A DNA stretch of 64,000 nucleotides from assembly GCA_014872805.1 (NCBI GenBank), contig WKFN01000016.1, positions 248,001-312,000 of the forward strand, in the 5' to 3' direction. The translations under genes were made by a program, and so were the position numbers. How positions within the stretch are numbered: position 1 is the stretch's first letter; the number at the start of each line of letters is the position of its first letter. The notes under the pieces are model-generated. The model did not search any database. It was not told where the DNA came from and worked only from the letters and a program-made list of their open reading frames with translations. The stretch comes from Opacimonas sp014872805. GTDB lineage: Bacteria; Pseudomonadota; Gammaproteobacteria; Enterobacterales; Alteromonadaceae. This document shows positions 54,360 through 63,049 of this stretch, one piece after another.

Positions 54360-55814
54360 ATGCCCCATCAATTTATTATCATTGGCACTGGTTTTGCTGC
54401 GATCATTGCCGCTATTGAGTTGAAACGTAAAGGCTGGCACGATTTTGTGATGCTCGAACGACGCAACTTTGCTGGGGGCACCTGGCAACAAAATCGCTAT
54501 CCTGGTGCCGCAGTAGATGTACATTCACCTTTGTATTCCCTAGCGGGGAAACCGTATCCTTGGACACAGATGTTTGCCAAGCAAAGTGAACTTGCACAAT
54601 ACACACAAGAACTACTAGATGAGCATGGCCTCAGCTCTCATATTCGGCTCAATGCAAGTGTTAAACATGCACAATGGGATGACCAAAACCAACTCTGGCA
54701 GATCGAGATCGATGAAGGTGAATACATCCAAGGGCAATTTCTACTAAACTGCACTGGGGCGTTATCTACCCCAGTTATTCCTGAATTTGAAGGGTTGTCA
54801 TCATTAAAAGTTCCCTTCTTTCATACTAATCAATGGCCTGATAATCTCGATTTGCGAGGGAAGCGTGTGGCGATCATTGGCTCTGGTGCCTCAGCCACAC
54901 AAGTCATACCTGCAATACAACCTGAAGTTGAACACTTGCATGTGTTTCAACGAACCCCACATTGGGTGATCCCTCGAAGTGATATCAAATTTCCCAAGTG
55001 GTTTCAGTCGTGTTTGCGTATTGCACCTGTCTATAATGCCATTCGCTGGAGTTTGTATTGGTATAACGAGATACGCTTTTTGGGATTCAAACACATACCT
55101 GTTTTGTTGAAACTTCTTGGTGAGTGGCCAGCAAAACGATTGTTGCGTAAACACATTCAAGATCCCGATTTGCGGGCCAAACTAACGCCTGATTTTACCA
55201 TTGGGTGTAAGCGGATTATTTTATCCAACACCCTCTATCCAGCATTAGCTTCAGAAAATGTCACCTTACATGATAAACACGATGGAGTTAAAGTTTTTTA
55301 TGAACAGGGTATCGAGACCGTGCAAGGGGAAAGACTCGATTTCGATGCTGTGGTGTTTGCCACAGGATTTAATGCGGCAGACGGCATAGTCTCATATGAC
55401 ATTGTCGGACGCAATGATGTCAAACTAACTCAAGTCTGGAAAGACTATGCCCATGCTTATCTCGGGACAACGGTACCTCAATTTCCTAACCTATTCATAT
55501 TTAACGGCCCGAATACCGGCATTGGCCATACCTCGGCGCTCTTTGTACTCGAGTCGCAAATACAGTACGTTAGCCAAGCGATTGAATCGGTGTTATCACA
55601 ACAAAAAAGATCCATTGAGGTGACCAGAGAGGCAGAAACCCAATACAATCAAATGCTGGATAAAGCCATGCAACAAACCGTCTGGTCGTGGGGCGGCTGC
55701 AAAAGCTGGTACCAAAATGCGCATGGCAAAGTCGTTGCATTATTACCCACGTTTACATTTATCTTTAGACGCTGGTGCAAAGCCTTTAAATCTGAGCATC
55801 ATCATTATCACTAA
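54360..55814 (+). CDS. Flavin-containing monooxygenase (FMO/BVMO-like)
   Basis: A 484-residue FAD- and NADPH-dependent oxygenase. The FAD dinucleotide fold is at IIGTGFAAIIAAIELKRKG and the NADPH fold at VAIIGSGASATQVIPAI (about residue 185). Between them is HTNQWPDN, which keeps the H-x-x-x-W-P half of the Baeyer-Villiger fingerprint but not the F-x-G half, so the reaction is uncertain. The ATG at 54360 gives the family N-terminus; upstream codons do not. It heads a three-gene unit with an SDR and a hydrolase, an order also seen in mycobacterial mymA-like and ketone-degradation clusters. Confidence 0.88.
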   Translation: MPHQFIIIGTGFAAIIAAIELKRKGWHDFVMLERRNFAGGTWQQNRYPGAAVDVHSPLYSLAGKPYPWTQMFAKQSELAQYTQELLDEHGLSSHIRLNASVKHAQWDDQNQLWQIEIDEGEYIQGQFLLNCTGALSTPVIPEFEGLSSLKVPFFHTNQWPDNLDLRGKRVAIIGSGASATQVIPAIQPEVEHLHVFQRTPHWVIPRSDIKFPKWFQSCLRIAPVYNAIRWSLYWYNEIRFLGFKHIPVLLKLLGEWPAKRLLRKHIQDPDLRAKLTPDFTIGCKRIILSNTLYPALASENVTLHDKHDGVKVFYEQGIETVQGERLDFDAVVFATGFNAADGIVSYDIVGRNDVKLTQVWKDYAHAYLGTTVPQFPNLFIFNGPNTGIGHTSALFVLESQIQYVSQAIESVLSQQKRSIEVTREAETQYNQMLDKAMQQTVWSWGGCKSWYQNAHGKVVALLPTFTFIFRRWCKAFKSEHHHYH

Positions 55815-55829
55815 ATGGAGCAGTCAACC

Positions 55830-56669
55830 ATGCAATCATTTTACCAAAATAAGGTCGCCGTCATTACCGGAGCTGCATCAGGCATGGGACGAAGTTATGC
55901 CATGCAATTAACCAAATTAGGTGCCCATGTGATTATCTCTGATATCGATAATACCGGTTTAGATGAAACGGCGACTTTGGTCGAAAAAATCAACGGCAAA
56001 CCTTGCATTAAGATGATCATGGATGTCAGCAAAAACAAAGACTGGCAAGCTTTAAAAACACTCACTTTAGACACGCATGGTCATTGTGATATTTTAATTA
56101 ACAATGCTGGAATTGAGGGAGCAACGGTTCCGGTTTGGGCTTCTTCAATCAGTCAAATTAAACAGACCATGGATGTGAATTTCATGGGCGTTGTACATGG
56201 TGTAAGACAGTTTTTACCTTTATTGGTCAAACGAACAGAAGCGAATATTATCAATGTGAGCAGTATTTTTGGTTTAATCGGTTCGCCCAATGCTTCAGAT
56301 TATTGCGCCAGCAAATTTGCTGTAAAAGGCTATTCTGAAGCACTTATGGTGGAACTCGCTCACGTACATCCTCACGTAAGCGTTCATGTTGTGCACCCTG
56401 GTGGCGTCGATACCAATATTGCACGCTCTGCCAAAACCGAAAAATTCAAAGAGAAGTTCCTAACGACCCCAAGCGAAGAAATGGTTAATTATGTGCTTGC
56501 CGAAGTCATCTCGGGTAATCCTCGCATTGTTTATGGTAACCAAGCTAAACGTACGTATTGGGCATCTAAACTCTTATCGCTTCCTAAATTAGTAAAACTG
56601 ATTGGTAAGAGTATGCATAAAATCGCCGATCCTGCTGACTATGATCCAAACCACAAGGGCTTTCGCTAA
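55830..56669 (+). CDS. Short-chain dehydrogenase/reductase
   Basis: A 279-residue NAD(P)-dependent alcohol/ketone oxidoreductase of the classical SDR family. Visible are the dinucleotide loop ITGAASGMGRSYA, NNAG in ILINNAGIEG, catalytic Ser in INVSSIFG and Y-C-A-S-K. A five-codon longer ATG (55815) exists, but GGAG sits just before the second ATG, which is chosen. The stop overlaps the hydrolase ATG. With FMO and hydrolase neighbours, conversion of an alcohol to a ketone for oxygenation is plausible. Confidence 0.9.
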   Translation: MQSFYQNKVAVITGAASGMGRSYAMQLTKLGAHVIISDIDNTGLDETATLVEKINGKPCIKMIMDVSKNKDWQALKTLTLDTHGHCDILINNAGIEGATVPVWASSISQIKQTMDVNFMGVVHGVRQFLPLLVKRTEANIINVSSIFGLIGSPNASDYCASKFAVKGYSEALMVELAHVHPHVSVHVVHPGGVDTNIARSAKTEKFKEKFLTTPSEEMVNYVLAEVISGNPRIVYGNQAKRTYWASKLLSLPKLVKLIGKSMHKIADPADYDPNHKGFR

Positions 56670-57523
56670 TGTTAGGCACACTGGTTTATGATCAGATAAT
56701 GCGGCTAGAGGCTCAGCTGTATGGATTTTCAGCGCATGAACATACCATTGGTGCTGTGCAATGGCATTACTGGAATAATCATAATGAAGGTAAGCCCAAA
56801 CTGGTATTGTTGCATGGCTTTAGTGCGACCCATTCGGTATGGCTTCGCTGTGCTCGGCACTTAACGCGTGATTTTCATATTCTAATTCCAGACCTACCAG
56901 GACATGGTGAATCGAGTTATGTACAAGAGTTGAATTATTCAGTGCCCAATCAAACCTCAAGATTACATGAGTTATTAATGCACTTACAATGGCGTGATAC
57001 GCTCATTGCAGGAAACTCGATGGGCGGATTTATGGCTGCTCAGTACGCGTTAGATTTTGCACACAATACTCGAGGTATTATTTGTGTAGATCCTGCGGGC
57101 GTTATCAGTCAACGACCGAGTAAACTAGAGCAACAAGCTCGCCAAGGTCGGAATCCGTTTTTTATGGATGAAGCATCACAGTTTGACACCTTCTATGCTA
57201 TGACTATGGCAAAACCACCATTTATGCCAAAATTTATTCGCAAAGCGTTAGCCTTGCAATATGTCGCTCAAAAAAGCCGTTTACAGCATATATTTAAAGA
57301 TTTTTATAATCTAAATGAGTTTCTAAACGAACGTCTAGGTGACATTCGTACCCCAGTTTTATTATTATGGGGCGCTAAAGATGAACTTATTGATATCTCT
57401 TGTGCGCCGATATGGCAACAAGGCACTCAAGGAATTAGTGTCGTGTGGGACGATCTAGGGCACATGCCAATGCTCGAAGCCCCTAATTTAGTCGCACAGG
57501 AGATCAAACGATTCTTACCATAG
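56669..57523 (+). CDS. Alpha/beta hydrolase
   Basis: A 284-residue hydrolase with oxyanion-region HGFSATHSVW, nucleophile Ser in AGNSMGGFMA, acid Asp in LWGAKDELID and catalytic His in LGHMPML. It overlaps the SDR gene by a TAATG-type junction. In an FMO-SDR-hydrolase series it would cleave an ester or lactone from the oxygenation step, although other hydrolase roles are equally open. It has no signal peptide, so it is cytoplasmic. Confidence 0.9.
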   Translation: MLGTLVYDQIMRLEAQLYGFSAHEHTIGAVQWHYWNNHNEGKPKLVLLHGFSATHSVWLRCARHLTRDFHILIPDLPGHGESSYVQELNYSVPNQTSRLHELLMHLQWRDTLIAGNSMGGFMAAQYALDFAHNTRGIICVDPAGVISQRPSKLEQQARQGRNPFFMDEASQFDTFYAMTMAKPPFMPKFIRKALALQYVAQKSRLQHIFKDFYNLNEFLNERLGDIRTPVLLLWGAKDELIDISCAPIWQQGTQGISVVWDDLGHMPMLEAPNLVAQEIKRFLP

Positions 57524-57534
57524 GATAAATTTGC

Positions 57535-59115
57535 ATGGATTTTGTCATATTGCTGGTCGCATTTGTTTGTGGCTTTGCTGCAAAGCTATTAAATACCCCT
57601 CCCCTAATTGGTTTTCTTGGCGCTGGTTTTATTCTAAATGCCTTAGGGTATAGCAATAGTGACACGCTGCAGATGATTGCTGACTTGGGTATCACTATTT
57701 TGTTATTTACAATTGGTCTGAAGCTTCATCTTAAGGATCTTATCGCTCGGACGGTGTGGCTGTCTGGGTTGTCACATACTGTAATCTGGTTAACATTACT
57801 CAGTGCAATGATCTTTGTCTTAGGCAATGTACTGATGATCGAAGTGTTAGAAACGTCTCTAACAACTGCTGCATTAATTAGTTTCGCCCTGAGTTTCAGC
57901 AGCACGGTATGCGTCATCAAAATTTTGGATGAAGCAGGTGAAACAAAAACCCGACACGGCAAGTTGGCCATTGGAATTTTAGTTATCCAAGATATCTTAG
58001 CCGTATTATTTTTAGTGATTAGTACAGGGAAAATACCCAGTATATATGCTCTTGGGCTCTTTTTACTGATCCCATGCCAGCCTCTTATTCACAAACTTTT
58101 GTTCAAGTCAGGGCACGGTGAATTACTTCCTCTGACTGGGTTTATTTTCGCTTTTGGGGCCTATGCACTATTCGAACTCGTGGGTGTTAAAGGCGATCTC
58201 GGCGCACTGATCGCTGGGGTTTTACTTGCTTCTCACGCCAAAGCCAATGAATTATCCAAAGCGCTTTACGGATTTAAAGATCTATTTTTGGTTGGGTTCT
58301 TCTTAACCATAGGATTAAGTGCAATGCCAACTTTGGACATGCTGGCCATAGCGCTGTTTTTGTGTGTGTTCTTATTGGTTAAATTTGCACTGTTTTTTGG
58401 TTTATTCATCTCGATGCGTCTGCGTGCTAGAACTGCATTCTTAACGTCCTTGTTATTGTCTAATTTCTCTGAATTTGGACTCATTGTGGGTGCAGTAGCG
58501 GTTTCTTCAGCATTACTCGAACCGGATTGGCTTGTTATTATTGCCATTGCAGCATCGTTAAGCTTTGTTTTCAGTAGTTTGTTATACAAGCAATCACATC
58601 GTTTTTATACTGCTTATAAAGAGTTATTGAAACGCTTTGAGCATCCAACGCCTCTGGCTCAAGATATTTACCCGCAACTGTCTTGTGGCAAAGTATTGGT
58701 CGTTGGTATGGGGCGAGTTGGCAAAGGGGCGTTTCAATCATTACACTCCCAAATGGGCAACGCGGTATGGGGAATGGACTCTGACCCACAAAAAACCAAA
58801 TCGCTAGCCAAACTCGGTAAAAATGTCATGGTTGGTGACGGTGAAGACATTGATTTATGGGAGAATTTAGACGTGCGTCAACTCGAATTAGTCTTGATTG
58901 CACTTCCCTCCATTGAAGATACCGCTAATGTTACTGCGCAACTTAAACGCATTCAATACACTGGCAAAATTGCTGCAATTGCACGCTATGAAGATGAGGT
59001 AAACCCACTCATAGAGCATGGAGTGGATAAGGTATTTAATTTCTTTACTGAGGCAGGCTTGGGCTTTGCTGAAGAAAGTATGTCTTGGGCTGGATTAAAT
59101 GAGCAATCTAATTGA
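57535..59115 (+). CDS. Kef-type cation/proton antiporter with RCK (TrkA-N) domain
   Basis: A 526-residue inner-membrane antiporter. About twelve hydrophobic segments cover residues 1-370 (Na+/H+ exchanger domain), followed by a cytoplasmic RCK domain beginning VLVVGMGRVGKGAFQSL, the dinucleotide-binding site. KefB/C-type proteins release potassium under electrophile stress; this one lacks the KefF/KefG ancillary gene. It follows the hydrolase by 11 bp. Confidence 0.9.
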   Translation: MDFVILLVAFVCGFAAKLLNTPPLIGFLGAGFILNALGYSNSDTLQMIADLGITILLFTIGLKLHLKDLIARTVWLSGLSHTVIWLTLLSAMIFVLGNVLMIEVLETSLTTAALISFALSFSSTVCVIKILDEAGETKTRHGKLAIGILVIQDILAVLFLVISTGKIPSIYALGLFLLIPCQPLIHKLLFKSGHGELLPLTGFIFAFGAYALFELVGVKGDLGALIAGVLLASHAKANELSKALYGFKDLFLVGFFLTIGLSAMPTLDMLAIALFLCVFLLVKFALFFGLFISMRLRARTAFLTSLLLSNFSEFGLIVGAVAVSSALLEPDWLVIIAIAASLSFVFSSLLYKQSHRFYTAYKELLKRFEHPTPLAQDIYPQLSCGKVLVVGMGRVGKGAFQSLHSQMGNAVWGMDSDPQKTKSLAKLGKNVMVGDGEDIDLWENLDVRQLELVLIALPSIEDTANVTAQLKRIQYTGKIAAIARYEDEVNPLIEHGVDKVFNFFTEAGLGFAEESMSWAGLNEQSN

Positions 59116-59224
59116 TAATAATTTGTATTAGCAAGTCATTGTTTTTATTGGATTTTTGCGCAAAATTACTTGGCGTTTCACACAGTCATAAGATATACTT
59201 TACCAAAGTCAATCGGAGAAACCA

Positions 59225-59689
59225 ATGAAAGCAGCAAATGGCATCAATGCCATATTAAACAAAGTACTCACATCAGAACTCACCTCTATCAACCAGTACT
59301 TTTTGCATGCTCGTATGTACAAGAACTGGGGCTTTAATAAATTAAATGATGCTGAATACAAAAAATCGATTAAAGACATGAAGCAAGCAGATGCGCTGAT
59401 CGAGCGTATCCTGTTTCTGGAAGGATTGCCAAACTTACAAGCTTTAGGCAAGCTTTATATTGGTGAACAACCAGAAGAGATGCTCAGCTGTGATAAGCGT
59501 TTTCAAAGCGAGCATATCGCACTAGTCAGAGAAGCTATTGAGCAATGTGAAAATGTGCAAGATTTTGTTTCACGAGATTTGTTAGTAGAAAATCTTGAAT
59601 ATGAAGAAGAGTATCTTGACTACTTAGATACGCAAGCACAACAAATTGACGATATGGGACTGGCCCTATATCTACAAGCACAAATATAG
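59225..59689 (+). CDS. bfr: Bacterioferritin, heme-binding subunit type (degenerate ferroxidase)
   Basis: A 154-residue ferritin-like four-helix protein. Compared with E. coli Bfr, Glu18 and heme-binding Met52 (KDMKQAD) are kept, but His54 is Gln, and His130 is Tyr (EEEYLDYL), so the di-iron ferroxidase centre is not complete. This matches the BfrB/heme-binding role in two-subunit bacterioferritins. Ribosome-binding site GGAG. The partner subunit follows 9 bp downstream. Confidence 0.9.
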   Translation: MKAANGINAILNKVLTSELTSINQYFLHARMYKNWGFNKLNDAEYKKSIKDMKQADALIERILFLEGLPNLQALGKLYIGEQPEEMLSCDKRFQSEHIALVREAIEQCENVQDFVSRDLLVENLEYEEEYLDYLDTQAQQIDDMGLALYLQAQI

Positions 59690-59698
59690 GAGACCATG

Positions 59699-60166
59699 AT
59701 GCAGGGCAAACAAGTTATTATTGAGGCACTAAACACATTGTTATCGTATGAACTGGCCGCAATGGATCAGTATTTTATTCATTCCCAAATGTACGAAGAT
59801 TGGGGCTATACCAAACTCTATGAGCGAATTAATCATGAATTTGATGATGAAAAAGGTCACGCTACGTTATTAATTCAGCGCATGCTGTTTTTAGAAGGTC
59901 AACCAGACATGGTGACTCGGACTGGCTATCAATTAGGCCACACTGTACCCGAAATGCTCGAAAGCGACTTGCGTGTTGAGTATGAAGTTGCAGAAAAGCT
60001 TCGTGAAACCGTTGCATTATGCGAAAAAGAACGTGATTATGTGACTCGAGACATGCTCATGACCTTGCTAGAAGATACCGAAATGGATCATGCTCATTGG
60101 TTAGAGCAGCAACTCAATCTAATTAAGACACTTGGCCTTGAAAACTATTTGCAAAGCCAACTTTAA
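59699..60166 (+). CDS. bfr: Bacterioferritin, ferroxidase subunit type (no heme ligand)
   Basis: A 155-residue bacterioferritin. Glu18, the Glu51/His54 pair (DDEKGHAT) and the second pair in DTEMDHAHWLE are present, so the ferroxidase site is intact, while Met52 is replaced by Lys, so heme cannot be coordinated as in homomeric Bfr. Starting at the second ATG (59699) gives family residue numbering and better spacing from AGGAGA than 59696. The two genes would form a mixed 24-mer for iron storage. Confidence 0.9.
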   Translation: MQGKQVIIEALNTLLSYELAAMDQYFIHSQMYEDWGYTKLYERINHEFDDEKGHATLLIQRMLFLEGQPDMVTRTGYQLGHTVPEMLESDLRVEYEVAEKLRETVALCEKERDYVTRDMLMTLLEDTEMDHAHWLEQQLNLIKTLGLENYLQSQL

Positions 60167-60168
60167 GT

Positions 60169-60606
60169 TCAATCATTCGTGTTAAACAGGATACGTTGTT
60201 CCAATGTATTCTGTTTTTTGTTTATATCTTCACTCAAAACAATCAATTGCCATTGCATATTGGGTTCGCTACAGCTCCCGAGGAAGATTTCACCGCGTAC
60301 CAGGTTGTTGGACTCGGCTGTCAGCATAAATGGGCTTTTGCCCATGTTCATATTGATGCCTTCTACATAACCTTTGATAAATTTTTGCCCAACGGGTAAA
60401 TCAATTTTTACACTTATGAGCGCTTCTACCTCTACCGGAGACATAAACTCGACCAAAGTCTGACTATTACTGCCTTTTATGGTGCATTTTTGCTCGATAA
60501 GAGTGCAAGAAATACCGTCTTCAGGTGCTTTTTGCTGTGAACACCCATTGATAAACATAAATACAACGATAAGAATATAAATAATAACGCTTTTTTGTAA
60601 ATACAA
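60169..60606 (-). CDS. Small predicted lipoprotein of unknown function
   Basis: About 145 residues, convergent with bfr. A TTG start at 60606 with GAGG upstream gives a hydrophobic helix and a lipobox-like INGC, so it is probably a lipoprotein. A longer frame to 60675 would run through the FNR-type box and is less likely. The mature part has Cys residues (GISCTLIEQKCTI) and no motif I recognise. It is transcribed divergently from ccoN and may share that control region. Function unknown. Confidence 0.6.
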   Translation of the reverse strand: MYLQKSVIIYILIVVFMFINGCSQQKAPEDGISCTLIEQKCTIKGSNSQTLVEFMSPVEVEALISVKIDLPVGQKFIKGYVEGINMNMGKSPFMLTAESNNLVRGEIFLGSCSEPNMQWQLIVLSEDINKKQNTLEQRILFNTND

Positions 60607-60661
60607 AGACAACCTCGAGTAACAGATTCGTGCCAATTTTGTTAAATAAAAGTAAATACCG

Positions 60662-60675
60662 TTGACCTTGATCAA
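60662..60675 (+). promoter_or_regulatory. FNR/ANR-type box upstream of ccoN
   Basis: TTGAC-CTTG-ATCAA, one mismatch from the FNR consensus TTGAT-N4-ATCAA. It is about 150 bp before ccoN, on the usual side for oxygen-responsive control of cbb3 oxidases. It also lies upstream of the divergent lipoprotein gene. Confidence 0.75.
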
Positions 60676-60822
60676 CAGTAGTCGTAATTACCTACCATTT
60701 TCATTATAAAAGATTTAAGATCGTAATGTTGAAATGTTTTTTGTCGATGAAGTGTGTAGCAATGATGCAGTACATTGTCATTTTCTACAGCAAGAATTTT
60801 TATTACTAATGGAAGAAACCCT

Positions 60823-62256
60823 ATGAGCGCTAATACTCAAGTACAGCCGGATTACAACTACAAAGTTGTACGGCAATTCACAGTGATGACTGTGATTTGG
60901 GGGATCGTGGGCATGTCTGTGGGCTTATTAATTGCAGCGCAATTGTTTGCTCCGGCTTTGAACTTTGATATCCCTTACCTCACCTATTCACGATTACGTC
61001 CATTGCATACCAATGCGGTTATCTTTGCATTCGGTGGTTGTGCATTGTTCGCTACCTCCTATTACATTGTGCAACGTACGTGTCAGGTTCGCTTATTTTC
61101 AGACAAACTCGCAGCGTTCACTTTTTGGGGTTGGCAAGCTGTTATTGTCTTAGCTGCGATCACATTACCTATGGGTTTAACATCGTCTAAAGAATATGCC
61201 GAACTTGAGTGGCCGATTGATATTCTGATTGCGCTAGTATGGATTGCTTACATCATTAACTTTTTCGGTACGATGATCATTCGCAAAACCTCTCATATCT
61301 ACGTTGCTAACTGGTTCTTGGGCGCGTTTATGCTAACCGTTGCCGTATTACATATTGGTAACTCAATGTCTATCCCAGTTTCATTTACCAAGTCATACTC
61401 TCTCTATGCAGGTGCTGTAGATGCGATGATGCAGTGGTGGTATGGTCATAATGCTGTAGGTTTCTTCTTAACTGCTGGTTTCTTGGGTATGATGTATTAC
61501 TTTATCCCGAAACAAGCTGGTCGTCCGGTATACTCTTACCGTCTTTCTATTGTTCACTTCTGGGCATTAATTTCGTTATACATATGGGCTGGCCCTCACC
61601 ACTTGCACTATACTGCTTTACCTGACTGGACACAGTCTTTAGGCATGGTGATGTCAATAATCTTATTCGTACCTTCCTGGGGTGGTATGATCAACGGTAT
61701 CATGACGCTATCAGGAGCGTGGCATAAACTTCGTACTGACCCTATTTTACGTTTCTTAATCGTTTCTCTGTCATTCTACGGTATGTCTACATTCGAAGGC
61801 CCAATGATGGCAATCAAAACCGTAAACGCATTATCACATTATACTGATTGGACTATTGGTCACGTCCACTCTGGTGCGTTAGGCTGGGTTGCTATGGTAT
61901 CCATAGGATCAATCTACCACCTAGTACCAATCTTGTTTGGTCAACCCAAAATGTATAGCACCTCACTCGTTAATGTCCATTTCTGGTTAGCGACTATTGG
62001 TGTAGTCATTTATATCGTCGCAATGTGGATGTCGGGTGTTTTACAAGGATTAATGTGGCGCGCAGTTAACTCAGATGGCACGCTTACATATAGCTTTGTT
62101 GAGTCTCTAGAAGCTTCTTATCCGTTCTACGTCATGCGTTTCATCGGTGGTGCTTTCGTGGTAACGGGTATGCTTGTTATGGCTTATAACTGTTACAAGA
62201 CCATCCGAGCGCCTAAAGTAGCACTAGCTACTGACAATGCTGTAGCAACTGCGTAA
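60823..62256 (+). CDS. ccoN: cbb3-type cytochrome c oxidase subunit I
   Basis: Catalytic heme-copper subunit of the high-affinity oxidase (477 residues). Conserved metal-binding His residues are seen in LRPLHTNAVIFAF (helix 2), WWYGHNAVGFF, AGPHHLHYTALPDW and TIGHVHSGALGWVAM. About 12 membrane helices. The frame extends upstream to 60775, but ATG 60823 follows GGAAGAAACC and gives a normal N-terminus. First gene of ccoNOQP, expected to be induced under low oxygen by the FNR box. It can take electrons delivered by cytochromes such as PedF. Confidence 0.97.
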   Translation: MSANTQVQPDYNYKVVRQFTVMTVIWGIVGMSVGLLIAAQLFAPALNFDIPYLTYSRLRPLHTNAVIFAFGGCALFATSYYIVQRTCQVRLFSDKLAAFTFWGWQAVIVLAAITLPMGLTSSKEYAELEWPIDILIALVWIAYIINFFGTMIIRKTSHIYVANWFLGAFMLTVAVLHIGNSMSIPVSFTKSYSLYAGAVDAMMQWWYGHNAVGFFLTAGFLGMMYYFIPKQAGRPVYSYRLSIVHFWALISLYIWAGPHHLHYTALPDWTQSLGMVMSIILFVPSWGGMINGIMTLSGAWHKLRTDPILRFLIVSLSFYGMSTFEGPMMAIKTVNALSHYTDWTIGHVHSGALGWVAMVSIGSIYHLVPILFGQPKMYSTSLVNVHFWLATIGVVIYIVAMWMSGVLQGLMWRAVNSDGTLTYSFVESLEASYPFYVMRFIGGAFVVTGMLVMAYNCYKTIRAPKVALATDNAVATA

Positions 62257-62267
62257 GGAGACATATA

Positions 62268-62873
62268 ATGAAAAATCCACATGAGTTAATTGAAAAAAAC
62301 GTTGGTCTGCTAACGGTCTTGATTTTGTTTGCTATCGCGCTAGGCGCAATGGCTCAAATCACTCCTTTGATGTTTCAGCAACAAACCATGGAACCAGTGA
62401 AAGGACTGCGTCCTTACACTGCGTTAGAGTTAGAAGGTAGAGATATCTATATTCGCGAAGGTTGTGTCGGCTGTCACTCACAGATGATCCGTCCATTCCG
62501 TGCTGAAACAGAGCGCTATGGTCATTATTCTGTTGCCGGTGAGTCGGTTTGGGAGCACCCTTTCTTATGGGGCTCAAAACGAACAGGACCAGACTTAGCT
62601 CGCGTTGGCGGTCGTTATTCTGATGAATGGCATCGCGTGCATTTAATCAACCCGCGTGATGTGGTACCAGAATCCAATATGCCTGGTTATCCTTGGTTAG
62701 AAGATACGGTATTAGACGGTAAATTGACGGCTAAAAAAATGGAAGTGTTCCGTGGTTTTGGGGTTCCTTATACCGATGAAGACATCGCTAACGCACAAGC
62801 TGAAGTCGCAGGTAAAACTGAAATAGAAGCTCTTATAGCGTACCTTCAACAACTTGGAACTCATTTAAAATAA
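62268..62873 (+). CDS. ccoO: cbb3-type cytochrome c oxidase subunit II
   Basis: A 201-residue membrane-anchored mono-heme cytochrome c. One N-terminal helix (about 14-35) is followed by the heme site REGCVGCHSQMIRPF. It carries electrons from CcoP toward CcoN. The length and the ETERYGHYSVAGE segment match the family. Its stop overlaps the ccoQ start by one base. Confidence 0.97.
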   Translation: MKNPHELIEKNVGLLTVLILFAIALGAMAQITPLMFQQQTMEPVKGLRPYTALELEGRDIYIREGCVGCHSQMIRPFRAETERYGHYSVAGESVWEHPFLWGSKRTGPDLARVGGRYSDEWHRVHLINPRDVVPESNMPGYPWLEDTVLDGKLTAKKMEVFRGFGVPYTDEDIANAQAEVAGKTEIEALIAYLQQLGTHLK

Positions 62874-63049
62874 TGGATCAAGGAATTATCGGCAGTATTT
62901 TTACTGTCATCGTCTTCATCGCTTTCATTGGGGTTGTATATTGGGCATTTAGTAAGCGCAATAAAGACCGCTTTGAAGAGGCTGCAAATCTAGTGTTTGA
63001 CGATGAAGAGCCTAAACAGAATCGAGATAATCAGGAGTCAAACAAATGA
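62873..63049 (+). CDS. ccoQ: cbb3-type oxidase subunit CcoQ (FixQ)
   Basis: A 58-residue protein with one membrane helix (GSIFTVIVFIAFIGVVYWAF) and an acidic cytoplasmic tail, as for CcoQ/FixQ. It stabilises the oxidase. It is found between ccoO (TAATG overlap) and ccoP (ATGA overlap), which fixes the assignment despite the weak sequence conservation of this family. Confidence 0.92.
   Translation: MDQGIIGSIFTVIVFIAFIGVVYWAFSKRNKDRFEEAANLVFDDEEPKQNRDNQESNK

Noticed and set aside
54360..55814. Confident Baeyer-Villiger monooxygenase call
   Set aside because: Only the H-x-x-x-W-P half of the fingerprint is seen; the F-x-G half is not, so a general FMO/BVMO-like label is used.
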